Assembly (NCBI GenBank): GCA_964415245.1
Contig: CAYQAJ010000212.1
Coordinates: forward strand, 1 to 9,388
Length of the DNA stretch: 9,388 nt
From: CAYQAJ01 sp964415245
GTDB taxonomy: Bacteria; Planctomycetota; Planctomycetia; Pirellulales; Pirellulaceae
Direction: 5' to 3'
Below the pieces are notes generated by a model that did no database searches, was not told the origin of the DNA, and saw nothing but the letters and a program-made list of their open reading frames with translations. The position numbers were made by a program, and so were the translations under genes. This document shows positions 7,244 through 9,388 of the stretch, in pieces; the stretch's first letter is position 1, and every line of letters starts with the position of its first letter.

Positions 7244-8647
7244 ATGAACACTTGGGAACTGAACCGACGGCAGGCTCTCCTCGTGGGAGGCATGGGCGCG
7301 CTTTCCCTGGGCATGCCGGGAATGGTGATGGGCAGCGACAAGCTGGACGCCAGCGGCAATGCCGCCCGCGCCGAGAAGTCGTGCATCTTTGTATTGCTCT
7401 GCGGCGGGCCGAGCCATGTCGACACCTGGGATATGAAACCCAACGCGCCGGATACGATCCGAGGACCGTACCTGCCTATCGCCACCAAGGTGCCGGGCAT
7501 GCGCATCAATGAAATGCACACGCAGTTGGCGACGTTGACCGACCAGTTCACGCTCATCAATTCCATGACCCATCCGGGCGCCATCAGCAATCACTTCGAT
7601 GCGATGCACAACCTGCTCAGCGGCCAATCCGTGAAACGCGTGCAAGAGGGCATGACGGATGACCAGCCGTACCTCGGCTCGTTCGTCGCCAAGCACAAGC
7701 CGAGCACGCGCAACATCGTCTCGAATGCGTGGCTCATCAAGTGCGTCGGGCCGCCGGTGTTTTGCGCGCCGAACATCGGCATCGGCGGCTATCTCGGCTC
7801 GGCCTATGCGCCGGTGTTCGTCGGCTCGGCGGACAACAATCCGGCGATGGAGAACTTTACGCCGCCGCCCATCTATGACCTCGGCGACCCGCAGCGGCTG
7901 GCACAACGCCGCAAGTTGCTCGCCAGCCTGGAGAGCGACGCGCTGGCCGAGGACGCCGCGGGCGCCGACTGGTCGGACATGCGCGAGAGGGCTTACGATG
8001 CCATGACGCGCCCGGAGGGCCGCGACGCATTCAACATGGACCGCGAGCCGGCGGAGGTGCGCGACCGTTACGGCCGTCATCCACTGGGGCAAAACCTGCT
8101 TCTGGCAAGGCGGATGGTCGAGGCCGGCGTGCGGTTCGTCACCGTCAACGGCTGGACCGGCCAGGCACCCCACGATACCGCAGGCCCACCCAGCAGCAGT
8201 TGGGACATGCACGGCGGAAACATGGGCATGGGCGACGCCTTCGGCGACGGCTCCTACGGCATGGGATTCTGCCTGCCACGACTGGACCAGGCGCTGGCCG
8301 CGCTGCTTGCCGACCTCAAAGAGCGCGGCATGATGGCGGGCACGCTCGTGGTCGCGACGGGCGAATTCGGCCGCACGCCCAACATCCTCACGCAGCTACC
8401 CCCCGGTCGCCAACACTGGCCCCAGTGCTTTTCCGCCATCATGGCCGGCGCGGGCATCGCCGGTGGCCAGGTGTACGGCAAATCGGACAAGCACGGAGCG
8501 TCCGTCACCAGCAACCCCATCCGCCCCGAGGAATTCGCCGCCACGATCTACCACGCCCTCGACGTCCCCCTCAACGCGCCCCAAAACAACAGCGGCATCT
8601 CCCGCCCCCTCACCACAGGCAAACCGGTGATGGAGTTGTTTGGGTGA
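7244..8647 (+). CDS. DUF1501 family exported protein (alkaline-phosphatase-like fold)
   Basis: A 467-residue DUF1501 protein. The family is placed with the alkaline phosphatase and sulfatase superfamily by fold, but its reaction is not established. Landmarks: a twin-arginine-like leader NRRQALLVGGMGALSLG at 7-23; CGGPSHVDTWDMKP at 53-66; INSMTHPGAISNH at 105-117; WDMHGG at 320-325; GEFGRTP at 373-379; GRQHWP at 388-393. Asp60, His323 and His391 are candidate metal or catalytic positions by family analogy. I chose ATG 7244 because the leader then starts at the usual distance and AGG at 7234-7236 is seven bases away. An ATG 18 codons upstream (7190) is in frame but would bury the leader. DUF1501 genes are usually paired with a DUF1549/DUF1553 cytochrome gene; none is in the window. 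It follows the DUF1552 gene on the same strand after 437 bases. Confidence 0.95.
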   Translation: MNTWELNRRQALLVGGMGALSLGMPGMVMGSDKLDASGNAARAEKSCIFVLLCGGPSHVDTWDMKPNAPDTIRGPYLPIATKVPGMRINEMHTQLATLTDQFTLINSMTHPGAISNHFDAMHNLLSGQSVKRVQEGMTDDQPYLGSFVAKHKPSTRNIVSNAWLIKCVGPPVFCAPNIGIGGYLGSAYAPVFVGSADNNPAMENFTPPPIYDLGDPQRLAQRRKLLASLESDALAEDAAGADWSDMRERAYDAMTRPEGRDAFNMDREPAEVRDRYGRHPLGQNLLLARRMVEAGVRFVTVNGWTGQAPHDTAGPPSSSWDMHGGNMGMGDAFGDGSYGMGFCLPRLDQALAALLADLKERGMMAGTLVVATGEFGRTPNILTQLPPGRQHWPQCFSAIMAGAGIAGGQVYGKSDKHGASVTSNPIRPEEFAATIYHALDVPLNAPQNNSGISRPLTTGKPVMELFG

Positions 8648-8703
8648 GTCGGGAGATCGAGAGTTTCGGCGTCCCGAATCCGCACCGTTCCGAACAGCGA
8701 GGG

Positions 8704-8727
8704 TTGGGAACGGGCAGCCGTTCCCAA
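8704..8727. terminator. 10-bp hairpin after the DUF1501 gene, possible transcript end
   Basis: TTGGGAACGG (8704-8713) and CCGTTCCCAA (8718-8727) form a perfect stem around GCAG. It lies 56 bases after the DUF1501 stop. There is no T-run on the plus strand after the stem, so it is not a classic intrinsic terminator. It may instead protect the 3' end of the message from exonucleases. Confidence 0.4.
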
Positions 8728-8840
8728 AAGGGGCCGTGAACCTCCCCGTGCCAATCCCTCTTCGTCACAATGCGCACGCGAGCGCTTTTCGCTACTGACG
8801 AGATAGCAGCGACTAACAAGGGCTCGCCACTTATGTCGTG

Positions 8841-8857
8841 GCCGCCTAATCGGCGGC
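8841..8857. repeat. Small GC-rich hairpin
   Basis: GCCGCC (8841-8846) pairs with GGCGGC (8852-8857) around TAATC. It is short enough to be chance in this GC range and is listed because it lies in line with longer hairpins. Confidence 0.35.
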
Positions 8858-8944
8858 AGTCGTCCGCGCTGTGCCAACCGCTCTTACGCCCCGCACTTTT
8901 TCGGCCGCCCTAAACTCCCCGAGGAATCTTCAGAATTCCGGCTT

Positions 8945-8980
8945 CGGGCGGGGAAACAGCGCTTGATGTTTCTTCGCCCG
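8945..8980 (+). repeat. 14-bp hairpin that pairs fully only as plus-strand RNA
   Basis: Bases 8945-8958 (CGGGCGGGGAAACA) pair with 8967-8980 (TGTTTCTTCGCCCG) around an eight-base loop. Twelve pairs are Watson-Crick and two are G-U wobbles. On the minus strand those two would be A-C mismatches, so any function at RNA level would favour the plus strand. No T-run follows. Confidence 0.4.
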
Positions 8981-9116
8981 CATCGCTCCTGTGTCACTGT
9001 CGCGACGCGGAGGATCCGACGGCGGCGCGGCCTTCATTCGATGCTCGCGGCAGGGTGAATCATGGCTTGGCAGCGCCGTCAGCTGCACGCTACTCGAATG
9101 GTTGATCATTCGGCCG

Positions 9117-9151
9117 TGCGGCAAGTCGTTGGGCGAGGGCGGGTTGCCGCA
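9117..9151. repeat. 8-bp inverted repeat with 19-base loop
   Basis: TGCGGCAA (9117-9124) pairs with TTGCCGCA (9144-9151). No T-run follows on the plus strand. Its role is unknown. Confidence 0.3.
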
Positions 9152-9250
9152 GCCCCGACACGGGCCTGTGGATGCTCGGTCCAATCCGTTTTGCTAAACT
9201 GCTTGGCTGTCTCATGGCGAAAAATAGTTTGACGACGATGGCCAGCACGG

Positions 9251-9388
9251 CTAACGAAAGCGACCGCATGCGTGAACGATTCCAACCCCCCTCTCCCCCA
9301 CCAGAATCACGTTCCCTTGCTCCCGCCGGTGCAGCACGCGGGCGATTCGATCGAACAGCGCCGCGTACTGCGGCTCGCCGCACAGCAC
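9251..9388 (-). pseudogene. Truncated ClpA/ClpB-like AAA+ ATPase, broken in the P-loop
   Basis: The minus-strand frame entering from the right edge reads EPQYAALFDRIARVLHRR and then EQGNVILVGERGVG. This fits the segment before and into the Walker A motif of ClpA/ClpB-type AAA+ ATPases, where the pattern is RRxxxNxxLxGExGVGKT. The conserved Lys-Thr is missing. Right after GVG (codon ending at 9281) the frame continues for nine unrelated codons to a TAG at 9251-9253. In the 36 codons up to that point 30 end in G or C, against 4 of the next 9, so coding character drops just where the family match stops. The beginning of the gene lies outside the window. A product would lack ATP binding, so I call it a truncated remnant. 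A frameshift is less likely, since neither other frame resumes an ATPase-like sequence. Confidence 0.5.

Larger units (their letters stand above)
8648..9250. other. Hairpin-rich non-coding stretch downstream of DUF1501
   Basis: About 600 bases without a recognisable gene. Open frames exist on both strands but are rich in Arg and Pro and show no family motif. The stretch contains several clear inverted repeats: 8704-8727, 8841-8857, 8945-8980 and 9117-9151. An ATG at 9214 opens a plus-strand frame that runs off the window, but it lies opposite the ATPase fragment and I do not accept it as a gene. Confidence 0.5.

Noticed and set aside
7115..8212. 365-codon open frame on the minus strand
   Set aside because: It lies opposite the well-supported DUF1501 gene and shows the Arg-, Ala- and His-rich composition typical of antisense frames in GC-rich DNA.
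9117..9190. Possible tRNA-like arm near GGTCCAATCC
   Set aside because: No consistent cloverleaf, acceptor stem or anticodon arm can be built around it.
9090..9383. 97-codon minus-strand frame at the right edge
   Set aside because: It overlaps the ATPase-like frame in another register and has no motif. A hydrophobic run around LAVLAIVVKLFF was considered as a membrane segment but has no supported start.
9214..9388. Plus-strand frame from ATG 9214 running off the window
   Set aside because: It has no ribosome binding site, becomes Pro- and Arg-rich, and lies opposite the ATPase-like frame, whose third positions are far more GC-rich.

Overview
The window looks like a piece of a Planctomycetota chromosome, probably a Pirellulales-like lineage. 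It has moderately high GC. It carries three families that are expanded in this phylum: a secreted multidomain c-type cytochrome of the DUF1587/1595/1592/1588/1585 type, a DUF1552 protein and a DUF1501 protein. A SASA-type sialate O-acetylesterase lies beside them. The phylum call rests on family recognition from the sequence; no search was run.

Layout. Bases 1-63 are one arm of a dispersed repeat, cut by the window edge. Next is a secreted sialate O-acetylesterase on the minus strand (193-1668). A 490-base region upstream of it holds a possible minus-strand promoter and a 12-bp palindrome. On the plus strand, a short globin-like fragment with a strong ribosome binding site (2159-2257) runs in frame into the large two-haem cytochrome-like gene (2354-5257). 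A second, inverted copy of the dispersed repeat (5281-5315) and a large inverted-repeat structure (5335-5450) follow. Then come the DUF1552 gene (5490-6806), a 437-base gap, the DUF1501 gene (7244-8647) and about 600 bases of hairpin-rich non-coding DNA. At the right edge the minus strand carries the end of a ClpA/ClpB-like AAA+ ATPase frame. It loses its match to the family in the middle of the P-loop, so it looks truncated.

How the genes may work together. The esterase, cytochrome, DUF1552 and DUF1501 proteins all have export signals. The last two have twin-arginine-like leaders. They should therefore act outside the cytoplasmic membrane. In planctomycetes these families often sit beside genes for complex polysaccharide breakdown, and the O-acetylesterase fits that picture. 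The biochemical roles of the DUF families are not established, so a shared pathway is an inference.

The most unusual features are the traces of rearrangement: a globin start fused in frame to a cytochrome gene, an inverted repeat pair bracketing the esterase-cytochrome block, a large inverted repeat splitting a usual gene pair, and an ATPase broken inside its nucleotide-binding loop. I did not find a convincing new multi-gene system.
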